Positions 1 through 7,442 of a DNA stretch of 46,695 nucleotides are shown piece by piece. The stretch is taken from positions 11,782 to 58,476 of the forward strand of contig DHGK01000335.1 of the NCBI GenBank assembly GCA_002402755.1, read 5' to 3'. Source of the DNA: Planctomycetes bacterium UBA4800. GTDB lineage: Bacteria > Planctomycetota > UBA8108 > UBA8890 > UBA8898. Below the pieces are notes generated by a model. It searched no databases. It had not been told where the DNA came from and worked only from the letters and a program-made list of their open reading frames with translations. Made by a program: the position numbers and the translations under genes. Numbering within the stretch: position 1 is the first letter of the stretch; the number at the start of each line of letters is the position of its first letter.

Positions 1-24
1 GCCCTCGGCAACCCAACGCGCGCG

Positions 25-2214
25 TCACTCCCGCGCGATCGTCACGCTCCGTATCGTCCCCGGGAAGGCGTTCTCCTCGCCGTAGCGGCCGACGAGACCG
101 CCCGCGTCGCGGCCGACCTCCAGGCCGTCGAGCGGCATGGCCGCGAGCGTGCCGGGGAACTTCTCGGCCGCCGCGACGCGGCTCCCGATGCGCATCTCGG
201 CCGCGCCGTCCTTGCCTTGCCGGACGACCGCTTCGATCTCGCCCTGCGGCAGCGGGTCCGGCGACGCCAGCGTCGAGAGCGCGCCCTTGCGCCGCAGCGC
301 GTACTCGAGCTTCCCGCCGCGCACGTAGAGCGCGAAGCCGTGGCTCGATCCGCCCTGCGCCACGATGACGCCGTCGCCCGCGCCCGCGAATGTCGCGCTC
401 ACGCTGAAGGCCGCGCCCGCGAGGTTCGGGCACTTCTCGCGCGGCAGGCGGTCGCCCGCCTTGAGCGCGAACACCTTCGCATCGCTTCCCACGCGCTCCT
501 TCTTCCCCGCGTACGTTCCCGCCCAGGGCCAGGGAACCGCGTGCGCGCGGCGCGCCCACGCCTCCCACTTCTCCACGAGCTCCCTGGTCTTCTCGGGGTG
601 CACGGCCGCGAGATCGTGGAGCTCGGTCCGGTCCTTCTCCATGTCGTAGAGCTCCCACGCGCCCTCGGGGCCCTTGGCGACAAGCTTCCACTTCCCGGCG
701 CGAAGCGCGCGGTTGCCCTCGTGCTCCCAGTAGAGCGCGTCGCGCTCGATCGTGCGGCCTTCGAACGCCGGCCTGAGGCTGCGGCCTTCCGGCGGCTGGA
801 TGCGCCGTTCCCCCACTTCCGCGGGATACCGCGCGCCGGCGACATCGACGCAGGTCGCCATGATGTCGATGAGATGTCCCGGCTGGTGTTCCTTCTCGCC
901 CCCGCGGGCGATGCCGTTCGGCCAGTGGGCAATGAGCGGCGTCGCGATGCCGCCCTCGTGGACGAAGTGCTTGTACTCCCTGAAGGGAGTGTTGGAGACG
1001 TTGGCCCAGTTCAGGCCGTAGGCAATGTACGTGTCCTCGGGGCCCGGCATGATACCCGGGCCGGCGAGCGTGGGCACGCCCGCGCGGTTCTGCTTCGGAC
1101 GGACATCGAGGCGGATCGCGTCGCGCGGGATCGGCGGCAGCGAGGGCTCGACGGGGCGCTTCCACGTCCCCGCCCGCCCCACGTCCTCCTGGCAGCCGCC
1201 GTTGTCCTGCAGGAACATGATCAGCGTGTTCTCGAGGCGCCCGTTGCGCGCGAGCGCCGCGACGATGCGGCCGATCCCCGCGTCCATGCGGTCGATCATC
1301 GCCGCGTAGACTTCCATGCAGCGCGCTTCCCATTCCTTGTGCGGGCACTTCTCCCAGTCCCCCGCCTGCGGGCTCAGTTCCCAGGCGGGATCGATGAGCC
1401 CCAGTTCCTTGGCGCGCGCGAAGCGCCGCGCCCGCACCGGGCCGTAGCCCGCGTCGTACATGCCCTTGTACTTCGCGATGTCTTCAGGCAGCGCGTGCAT
1501 CGGCCAGTGCGCCGCCGTGTAGGCCGCGTACATGAAGAACGGCTGCTCGGGCCCGGCGCGGCAGTGCTCGTCGATGAACCTCGCGGCGTGGTCGCTTATC
1601 GCATCCGTGTAGTAGAACGTCTCGGGCGTGTACTCGGGATCCGCGAACGGCGAGATCATGGTATTGTCGCGCGTGAGCGTGCCCGGATCGTAGAAGCTGC
1701 CCCCGCCGGCGATCGTCCCGTAGAAGCGGTCGAAGCCGCGCTGAAGGGGCCAGTTGTCCTTCGGGCCCTCCGGATTCGCGTGCTTCGTCACGTGCCACTT
1801 GCCGACCGCGCAGGTCGCGTAGCCCGCGGGCCTGAGCGCCTCGGCGATCGTCGCGCAGTCGCGGCCGAGGTCGCCGCGGTAGCCATCGAGGCCCGAGTCG
1901 CTCACCATGTGGCCGACGCTCGCCTGGTGCGGATAGAGCCCCGTCAGGATGCTCGCGCGCGTCGGGCAGCAGCGGCCCGTGTTGTAGAACTGCGTGAACC
2001 TGAGGCCCCGCGCGGCGAGGGCATCGAGGTTCGGGGTCCGGATCTCGCCGCCGTAGCAGCCGAGGTCCGAGAACCCCATGTCGTCGCAGAGGATGACCAC
2101 GATCGAGGGCCGCGCCCGCGCGGTCGCCTCCGCGCGCCGCGCGAGGCACGACGTCAGCGCCGCCGCGCCTCCCAGGCCCACCGCCCGCACAAACGCCCTA
2201 CGAGTCGCGTGCAT
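25..2214 (-). CDS. Tat-exported sulfatase (formylglycine type) with C-terminal laminin-G-like domain
   Basis: A 729-residue type I sulfatase, which would hydrolyse sulfate esters outside the cytoplasm, typically on sulfated polysaccharides. The N terminus has a twin-arginine motif (TRRAFVR, residues 4-10) followed by a hydrophobic stretch and a lipobox-like LTSC ending at Cys23, so it may be a Tat-exported lipoprotein. The metal-binding DD lies at residues 44-45. The maturation motif CCPTR lies at 82-86, with Cys82 the expected formylglycine. The GKWH and DNGG motifs of the family are also present. The last ~130 residues (after about 590) look like a concanavalin/LamG-type beta-sandwich. The start is supported by GGGAGG just upstream. 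No second sulfatase or sulfatase-maturase gene lies in the window, so the substrate is not visible. Confidence 0.95.
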   Translation of the reverse strand: MHATRRAFVRAVGLGGAAALTSCLARRAEATARARPSIVVILCDDMGFSDLGCYGGEIRTPNLDALAARGLRFTQFYNTGRCCPTRASILTGLYPHQASVGHMVSDSGLDGYRGDLGRDCATIAEALRPAGYATCAVGKWHVTKHANPEGPKDNWPLQRGFDRFYGTIAGGGSFYDPGTLTRDNTMISPFADPEYTPETFYYTDAISDHAARFIDEHCRAGPEQPFFMYAAYTAAHWPMHALPEDIAKYKGMYDAGYGPVRARRFARAKELGLIDPAWELSPQAGDWEKCPHKEWEARCMEVYAAMIDRMDAGIGRIVAALARNGRLENTLIMFLQDNGGCQEDVGRAGTWKRPVEPSLPPIPRDAIRLDVRPKQNRAGVPTLAGPGIMPGPEDTYIAYGLNWANVSNTPFREYKHFVHEGGIATPLIAHWPNGIARGGEKEHQPGHLIDIMATCVDVAGARYPAEVGERRIQPPEGRSLRPAFEGRTIERDALYWEHEGNRALRAGKWKLVAKGPEGAWELYDMEKDRTELHDLAAVHPEKTRELVEKWEAWARRAHAVPWPWAGTYAGKKERVGSDAKVFALKAGDRLPREKCPNLAGAAFSVSATFAGAGDGVIVAQGGSSHGFALYVRGGKLEYALRRKGALSTLASPDPLPQGEIEAVVRQGKDGAAEMRIGSRVAAAEKFPGTLAAMPLDGLEVGRDAGGLVGRYGEENAFPGTIRSVTIARE

Positions 2215-2244
2215 TGCCGCCTCCCGCTCCGGAATCGGCGACGG

Positions 2245-2511
2245 TCACTCGTAGTGCGACCACATGCGAATGACCTTCACCACCCGGCGCTCGTCAATGA
2301 TCTGGTAGACAAGGCGGTGCCGGATGTTGATCCGGCGCGAGTACGCTCCCGAAAGATCGCCGACGAGCTTCTCGAAGCGCGGCGGCGACTGAAAGGGATC
2401 CCGCGCGAGGATCTCCAGGAGCTGCAGGGCCTTGTCCTTCAGACCCGCGGCGGCGAGTTTCCCGGCATCCTTGAGCGCGTGCCGGGTGTAGACGAGCCGC
2501 CACTTCACCAC
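2245..2511 (-). CDS. YoeB/Txe-type mRNA interferase toxin
   Basis: An 88-codon protein matching the YoeB/Txe branch of the RelE fold. It has W-x-L-x-Y-T near the start, FEKLVGDLSGAYSRRI in the middle, then HRLVYQI, and ends in the family-typical SHYE. Such toxins cleave mRNA at the ribosome and are neutralised by a YefM antitoxin. The open frame extends further upstream, but I chose GTG at 2509-2511 (a second GTG follows at once at 2506-2508) because it overlaps the antitoxin stop codon (TGA, 2505-2507). That is the usual coupled arrangement, and it gives the standard ~85-residue length. The conserved C-terminal His-Tyr is intact, so the toxin is probably active. Confidence 0.9.
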   Translation of the reverse strand: MVKWRLVYTRHALKDAGKLAAAGLKDKALQLLEILARDPFQSPPRFEKLVGDLSGAYSRRINIRHRLVYQIIDERRVVKVIRMWSHYE

Positions 2512-2747
2512 GAGATCTTCTTCGCGCACTTGGAGACCGGCGTGGCCAGTCCCTCGACGATCGACTCCCGCATCCCGGGGATGGACAGGAGGTAGAGAGT
2601 CTCCTGAACGGCCCGCCAATCCCCCTCGGACACCAGGACCGCGCTGTGTCGTTTGCCTGTAATCACCACGGGTTCATGGGATGCGGCGGCCTCATCGATG
2701 AGACGGTAGAGCCTGGCGCGGGCGTCGCTCGCCTTGAGTATGGTCAT
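2505..2747 (-). CDS. YefM/Phd-family antitoxin
   Basis: An 80-residue antitoxin starting MTILKASDARARLYRL, with the Phd/YefM pattern of an N-terminal DNA-binding region (VVITGKRHSAVLVSEGDW) and a C-terminal tail that would wrap the toxin. I chose ATG at 2747 rather than an upstream TTG because GGAGG lies at 2753-2757. The gene precedes and overlaps the YoeB-type toxin gene. Antitoxins of this family repress their own promoter; a perfect inverted repeat sits inside the promoter just upstream, consistent with that. Confidence 0.9.
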   Translation of the reverse strand: MTILKASDARARLYRLIDEAAASHEPVVITGKRHSAVLVSEGDWRAVQETLYLLSIPGMRESIVEGLATPVSKCAKKISW

Positions 2748-2764
2748 GCGTGCCTCCACGACCA

Positions 2765-2793
2765 ATAGTACGTAATCACGTACGTCTTGTCAA
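2765..2793 (-). promoter_or_regulatory. Promoter and operator of the YefM/YoeB-type module
   Basis: On the minus strand TTGACA (2788-2793) and TACTAT (2765-2770) are separated by exactly 17 nt. The spacer and -10 contain the perfect inverted repeat GTACGT-AATC-ACGTAC (2768-2783), a good candidate autoregulatory operator. Transcription should start near 2758, leaving a leader of only about 11 nt that is mostly the GGAGG site. Confidence 0.8.
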
Positions 2794-2823
2794 CCCTCGT
2801 TCCGGGGACAATCGCCGGAATTG

Positions 2824-4872
2824 CTACCGCGACACGCCGCCCTTCAGGCGTTCCACGAGCTCGGCCGCCTCCTCCCTCGTGAAGGCTCCCGTAATGACGA
2901 TGGCGTCCCCGGCCTTGGCGCGGATGGTCGGCAGGGAAAGCACCTCGTCATCGACGAGCGCCGCGAGCGGCAGCCCCACATGCGCCTCGGTGAGCACGCC
3001 CATGCGCCAGCCGCCCTCCTTGTCGAGGCGCAGGGCGATCGAGGGACGGTCCGGCGCGTCCCCTGCAAGCAGGGTACGCGTCGCATCGAGGAGCCGCCAG
3101 GGGTTCGCCTCGCCCCACAAGGTCAGCATCGTCTCGGCGGGGCGGTTGGAAAGCAGCACGTACGACCGCCCATCGCGCTCCGCGCTGATGCCTCGCACGT
3201 GCGGCGCGACGCCCTGCGCGAGGCGGCACCACGCGAACGGGTCCTTCCCGTACGTCGCCGGGACCGGGCCCTTCGCGTTGAATTCGGCCGTGTAGCGCTC
3301 GATGTCGCCCTCCGCGAGCCCGAGCATCTTCCCTTCCTCGCGCATGGGCGCCAGGCGGAAATCGAGGCGGCCGCGCAGCACGGTCGCGGTTCCCTTCGAC
3401 TCGAGCGGCTGGACGCCGACCAGGCTCACGTACTCGAAGCCGAGCTCTCGCACGAGCACCTGCAGCCTCGCCATGACCTCGTTCATTCGCGCCATCGGCA
3501 GCTCTGCGGAAGCAGCCCCGAGCTCGAGGACCGTCCGGCTGCGATCCGGCACCGCATCGAGCAGCTTGGGAAGCTCCTCCCAGGAGACGGGCGCTCCCTG
3601 GAATGTCATCGCATCCGCGCCGACCACCAGGCGAACGAAGCGCCGCGCCCGCGCCTCCGGCTGCTCGGAGCTTGCACCGCCCGGCACGCGCGCCAGCCGA
3701 TAGCGGATCTTGACGCCCTTGGGCGTTTCGCTTTCTCCGAGCACCTGCAGGACTCCCAGCGAGCCCTCGCGCGTTCTGAAGATGCAGGTCGGCACGGGCA
3801 ACGACGGCTGGCAGACGCACGACGTGATCTTGTCCGGCTCCTTCTGCTTCAGGATCTTGTGGTCTGCGATCTCCCGGAGCGTGATCGCACCCCATTTCTC
3901 GGGCGGAATGTCGATCGTCGCCACATCGAAGAGCAGCACCCCCGCCGTGCCCTTCTCGTTGACGCCCAGCGCATCCATTCCATGGTCGCGAACCCACTTG
4001 TGCGTCACGCGATCGTCGGCGCCGAACTCCTCCATGGCCGCAAAAACGCCCGTGTCCAGGTCGAGCAGCTCGGCGTGCCGCCGCTCCGGGTCGGGGAGCA
4101 CGAACTCGAGCGTGACGTCGAACCGCGGCGGGCTACGGCCATCGATCTGCACCCCATGGCCGATGGCGTCGGAGGAGCCATCCGCCACGGCAAGTGTCCG
4201 GATACGCCACTCTCCGTCGCGTCTGAGAAGACCATAGAACGCCAGCGCGCCTCCCGGCTTCCTTTTCCCGTACGCAAGGGCCCGCGCTTCGTTCTTGTCG
4301 ACGACAAGGCCCAGGATCTCGGCATCCAAGATGTCGGTCAGATTCCCGCGCGCCGAGCGCATCGCGAGCAATCTGGAAAGCTGCTCCGCGGGATTCTCCA
4401 TGTCCGTCACGCGGATCGCCTCGCCGGCGCGGCCGCTCCGCACGAGCGCGGCGAACTTCGCGATCACCGCGCGGATGGCATCGCCGTCCGCGGCCTCGGC
4501 CGGCGGCGGCGGCACCGATGCCGGCTCCCGCATGTTGGCATCCGTGCCGGTCGTGCGTCGCTGCTCCCTGGCAAGCTCGAACTCGACGCGCGTGATCTTC
4601 CCGCCCCGCACCTCGACGACGCGCGATTCCGTGACGCCGTCGAGCGCGACCTCGACCGTCAGCTTCGCGACGCCGGGCGGCACGACGAAGATGCCGGGCG
4701 CCGTGCCCTCGTCCTTGCCGTCCAAGCGCACCGAGGCGCCGGGCGGCGCCGTGCGGACGTAGATGTGCGTCGCGGCCCGGGCCTTCTTCTCGACCGCCGG
4801 CTCCTCGCCGGCGAACGCCGCGCGGCAGAAGAATGCCGCAAGTGCAAGACGAAACGCGAACGCGCCGTGCAT
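2824..4872 (-). CDS. Exported multidomain protein: PEGA, NTF2-like, ExbD-like and SecD-head-like regions
   Basis: A 682-residue exported protein of unknown function. It starts with a signal peptide (about residues 1-21), then a PEGA-type beta domain (about 35-100: PPGASVRLDGKDEG...PPG). Next comes an alpha/beta region with NTF2-like character (about 120-230) and a long central part. A segment near 410-480 has the spacing of ExbD/TolR periplasmic domains. The C terminus (about 600-680) closely resembles the SecD P1 head: substrate-like strands, then GLPLAALVDDEVLSLP and ITGAFTREEAAELVERLKGG. No SecD/SecF membrane segments are present. I chose ATG at 4872 because of GGAGG seven bases upstream; the frame continues further without a better site. 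Domain calls other than PEGA and the SecD-like end are tentative. Confidence 0.75.
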   Translation of the reverse strand: MHGAFAFRLALAAFFCRAAFAGEEPAVEKKARAATHIYVRTAPPGASVRLDGKDEGTAPGIFVVPPGVAKLTVEVALDGVTESRVVEVRGGKITRVEFELAREQRRTTGTDANMREPASVPPPPAEAADGDAIRAVIAKFAALVRSGRAGEAIRVTDMENPAEQLSRLLAMRSARGNLTDILDAEILGLVVDKNEARALAYGKRKPGGALAFYGLLRRDGEWRIRTLAVADGSSDAIGHGVQIDGRSPPRFDVTLEFVLPDPERRHAELLDLDTGVFAAMEEFGADDRVTHKWVRDHGMDALGVNEKGTAGVLLFDVATIDIPPEKWGAITLREIADHKILKQKEPDKITSCVCQPSLPVPTCIFRTREGSLGVLQVLGESETPKGVKIRYRLARVPGGASSEQPEARARRFVRLVVGADAMTFQGAPVSWEELPKLLDAVPDRSRTVLELGAASAELPMARMNEVMARLQVLVRELGFEYVSLVGVQPLESKGTATVLRGRLDFRLAPMREEGKMLGLAEGDIERYTAEFNAKGPVPATYGKDPFAWCRLAQGVAPHVRGISAERDGRSYVLLSNRPAETMLTLWGEANPWRLLDATRTLLAGDAPDRPSIALRLDKEGGWRMGVLTEAHVGLPLAALVDDEVLSLPTIRAKAGDAIVITGAFTREEAAELVERLKGGVSR

Positions 4873-4890
4873 GGGCCTGCCTCCATCTTC

Positions 4891-4926
4891 ACAGTACCAG
4901 ATCGGGCGGCGGGCCGCACCGGTGCG
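4891..4926 (-). promoter_or_regulatory. Candidate extended -10 promoter and palindrome for the PEGA/SecD-head gene
   Basis: Reading leftward, TGGTACTGT (4891-4899) fits an extended -10 (TGnTAnnnT) without a clear -35. A perfect 12-base palindrome CGCACCGGTGCG lies at 4915-4926, where a regulator could bind. The leader would be about 12 nt. Confidence 0.4.
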
Positions 4927-5004
4927 CCCCGCCATCCCGTATATGCGGCAGGCGGCGCACATCGGCCCGGATTTCTTGCCGAAGAAGGGATGGGCGCACG
5001 ACGC

Positions 5005-5033
5005 TTGACCCTCCGCACCCGGTCCCGTATAGT
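5005..5033 (+). promoter_or_regulatory. Promoter of the MNT nucleotidyltransferase gene
   Basis: TTGACC (5005-5010) and TATAGT (5028-5033) are separated by 17 nt. Transcription would start near 5040, about 13 nt before the ATG at 5053. Confidence 0.7.
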
Positions 5034-5052
5034 GCCGGTGGGAGACGACAAC

Positions 5053-5406
5053 ATGTCTGCCGACCGGACGGAATCAACGGATCTCGCGAACGTGCAGCGA
5101 CTAGCGCGCCGCTTCGCCCGTGAATGCCGGGACCGTTTCGGCGCGCGCCTGCGCACTCTCCGGCTTTTCGGCTCCGCGGCACGAGGAGACTGGGGCCCCG
5201 CATCGGACATCGACGCCCTCGTCCTGCTCGACAGCGTCTCCGACCCGGACACGACGTGGCTCGTCCAGCGGGCGTTCGAGATCGGAGTCCTCGAGAACAG
5301 CATCGTGCTCCAGCCCGTCATAATGACCGAGGATCGCTTCGGCGAGCTGCGGGCGAGAGAACGCCTCTTCGCCGCCGAGATAGACCGCGAGGGCATCGAC
5401 CTATGA
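5053..5406 (+). CDS. MNT-domain minimal nucleotidyltransferase (MntA-like antitoxin)
   Basis: A 117-residue minimal nucleotidyltransferase. The catalytic motif is GS-x10-DID (in LFGSAARGDWGPASDIDALV), matching the GSx10DxD signature of MntA-type proteins. In MNT-HEPN modules such proteins adenylylate and neutralise the HEPN RNase partner. The ATG at 5053 has GGGAG upstream. The stop overlaps the start of a partner frame (ATGA at 5403-5406), as in intact MNT-HEPN operons, but that partner is cut off after 32 codons, so this antitoxin-like gene is probably orphaned. Confidence 0.85.
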   Translation: MSADRTESTDLANVQRLARRFARECRDRFGARLRTLRLFGSAARGDWGPASDIDALVLLDSVSDPDTTWLVQRAFEIGVLENSIVLQPVIMTEDRFGELRARERLFAAEIDREGIDL

Positions 5407-5501
5407 CCGGAGAGAACTCGCGAGAGAACGCGCGGGAGGAAGTCGCGCGGGCGGAACGGTTCATCGGCGCCGCCAGGCCGCTGATCTCCTTTCTCCGGTA
5501 G
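5403..5501 (+). pseudogene. Truncated HEPN-domain toxin remnant
   Basis: A frame of 32 codons begins in a 4-base overlap with the MNT gene and reads MTGENSRENAREEVARAERF, then about 12 more residues before TAG. The REExxRAE pattern is what the first helix of HEPN proteins next to MNT genes looks like. The RNase motif (R-x4-6-H), expected more than 60 residues further on, is absent, and no continuation appears in any frame before the sigma-factor gene at 5598. I read it as a deletion remnant. Assignment as HEPN rests on context plus one short helix. Confidence 0.55.
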
Positions 5502-5597
5502 CGCGATGTCCCCGCACACGGCGGCGCGCGAGCGGAGAATCCTCTGCCGATGCGGCGACGATGATCGTGAAGCTCGTTCCCGCCAGGGGCCGCGCGC

Positions 5598-6287
5598 ATG
5601 ACCGACTCGACCCGCGCCACGCTCCTCGAACGCCTGCGCGACGGCGCCGACCCGCGCGCGTGGGATCAGTTCTTCGAGTGCTACTGGCCGGCGATCTACG
5701 CCGGCGCCCGGCACCGGGGCTGCACGGACGACACGGCGCGCGACATCGTCCAGGAGGTGATGCTCAAGGTTTTCGAGCAGCGCGACATCTTCCGCTACGA
5801 CCCCTCGCGCGGCCGCTTCCGCGACTGGCTCCGCACGGTCGTCCGCAACCAGGTCGCCGAGTACCGCCGCAGGCCCTCGGCGCGCATTCGGCCGCACGGC
5901 GCGGAGCCGGAGAAGCCGCCCATCGAGCCCGAGACCGGCGATGCCGCGCCGGACGAGGCCTGGGAGCGCGCGTTCGAGCGCGGCCTCCTCTCGGTCGTCC
6001 TCGACGCAGCGCGGCGCGAGTCCGACCCGCGCGAGTACCTCGCGTTCGAGCTTCTCATGCTCGATGACCTTTCCGGCAACGAGACGGCGCGCCTCACCGG
6101 GCTCTCCCGCAACGCCGCCTACAAGGCGGCGCGCAGGGTTCTGGCGAGGCTGAAGGCGCTCGCCGGGGCCTACGAGAGCGATGGAAAGCTCACCGCGGCG
6201 CTCAAGGACGCGCTCGCGGCGCGCCCGGAGCCGGCGATCGAGCGCGCGATGACGACGCGCGTCGAGCGCACCATGCGAGCGAGGTGA
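5598..6287 (+). CDS. ECF-type RNA polymerase sigma factor
   Basis: A 229-residue sigma70-family protein with the ECF layout. Region 2 is at about residues 20-90 (WDQFFECYWPAIY, then DIVQEVMLKVFE and RGRFRDWLRTVVRNQVAEYRR). An acidic linker follows, then region 4 with helix-turn-helix at about 155-185 (LSGNETARLTGLSRNAAYKAARRVLARL). A ~35-residue Arg-rich tail extends beyond region 4. It is followed after 6 nt by a Ser/Thr kinase gene, a pairing common in Planctomycetota in which the kinase is thought to control the sigma factor by phosphorylation; that role here is inference. No anti-sigma factor gene is adjacent. Confidence 0.9.
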   Translation: MTDSTRATLLERLRDGADPRAWDQFFECYWPAIYAGARHRGCTDDTARDIVQEVMLKVFEQRDIFRYDPSRGRFRDWLRTVVRNQVAEYRRRPSARIRPHGAEPEKPPIEPETGDAAPDEAWERAFERGLLSVVLDAARRESDPREYLAFELLMLDDLSGNETARLTGLSRNAAYKAARRVLARLKALAGAYESDGKLTAALKDALAARPEPAIERAMTTRVERTMRAR

Positions 6288-6293
6288 CAGGTC

Positions 6294-7424
6294 ATGCTCG
6301 CGATTCCCGACTTCGATCTCGTCCACGTGATCGGCAAGGGCGGCTTCGGCACGGTGTGGCTCGGCGTCAACCGCACGACGGGGCGGCTGCGGGCGGTCAA
6401 GGTGATTCCGCTGAGACCGGAAGGCGGCGCGGATCCCGCGGGCAGGGAAATCGTGTCCTTGACGCGCCTCGAGAGCAACCTGCGGCACGCGCACCCCGAT
6501 CTGATCGCGATTCACCACGTGGGGAAGACGGCCGACCACCTCTTCTACGTCATGGATCTCGCGGACGACGTGTCCGGCGCCGCGCCGGCGGCCGGCGCTT
6601 CGTACCGGCCGGCGACGCTCGAGCGCCGCCTTGCGGCCGGCCCGCTCCCGCCCGCCGAGTGCCTCGACTGCGCGCGCCAGCTCCTCGGTGCCCTGGCCTT
6701 TCTCCACGAGGCCGGCATGGTCCACCGCGATGTGAAGCCCGCCAACTGCCTCTTCGTCGGCGGCGCGCTCAAGCTCGCCGACTTCGGCCTGCTCACCGAT
6801 GCGCGCGCCGACGTCTCGCGGCTGGGAACGGAGCGCTACATGCCGCCCGACGGCCGCATGGACGCGCGCGCCGATGTCTACGCCGCGGGGCTCGTCATCT
6901 ACGAGATGGCAACGGGGCTGCCCGCGCATCGCTTTCCGGGGCTCGGCGCCCGCGCGCGCGAGGTCGCACGCAATCCCGTGCTCGCGGCCCTGATCCGCAC
7001 GGCGCTGCGCGCCTGCCAGGCCGAGCCCGACGCCCGCTTTCGCGACGGCGGAGCAATGCGCGCGGCGCTCGAGGCGCCGGCCGGCGCCGCCGCCGGGACG
7101 GCGCTCGGCCGGCGTGCGGTCGTTGCGGGCGCCGCGGCGGCGGTCGCGCTCTCCGCCGCCGCCATCGCCTTCCTGCCCGCGACTCCAGCCTCCGTCCACG
7201 TCAACTTCACGACCCGCCCTTTCGAGGCGACGATACTCCTGGACGGCGTCGAGCAGCGCGAACCGGGGGGCGCCGCCTACCGCACGCCGTGCACGATCGA
7301 GAACCTCCCCGCGCGGCCCCACCGCGTCGTTTTCGCCCGCGAGGGCGCGGAGGATCTCGACGCGGGGACGATCGACTTCGCGCGCGTGCGCGAGGTCGTC
7401 GCGACGTGGCAAAAACCGCGCTGA
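6294..7424 (+). CDS. Membrane Ser/Thr protein kinase with extracytoplasmic PEGA-like tail
   Basis: A 376-residue Hanks-type kinase. Visible motifs are the glycine loop GKGGFGTVWLG, the ATP lysine in AVKVI, the catalytic loop HRDVKPANCLF, metal-binding ADFG, and ARADVYAAGL of subdomain IX. The APE motif has drifted to PPD. A single membrane segment lies at about residues 282-302 (AGAAAAVALSAAAIAFL). Beyond it is a PEGA-type domain of ~70 residues (FEATILLDGVEQ...PCTIENLPARPHRV) outside the membrane, so it could link an external signal to the upstream ECF sigma factor gene, with which it forms an operon (6-nt gap). All catalytic residues are present. Confidence 0.92.
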   Translation: MLAIPDFDLVHVIGKGGFGTVWLGVNRTTGRLRAVKVIPLRPEGGADPAGREIVSLTRLESNLRHAHPDLIAIHHVGKTADHLFYVMDLADDVSGAAPAAGASYRPATLERRLAAGPLPPAECLDCARQLLGALAFLHEAGMVHRDVKPANCLFVGGALKLADFGLLTDARADVSRLGTERYMPPDGRMDARADVYAAGLVIYEMATGLPAHRFPGLGARAREVARNPVLAALIRTALRACQAEPDARFRDGGAMRAALEAPAGAAAGTALGRRAVVAGAAAAVALSAAAIAFLPATPASVHVNFTTRPFEATILLDGVEQREPGGAAYRTPCTIENLPARPHRVVFAREGAEDLDAGTIDFARVREVVATWQKPR

Positions 7425-7442
7425 CGCGCGAACGCGCCCGTG

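Noticed and set aside
4659..7412. Minus-strand open frame of 917 codons across the sigma and kinase genes
   Set aside because: Antisense to two clear families and shadow-like in composition; its last part reads the PEGA gene out of frame.
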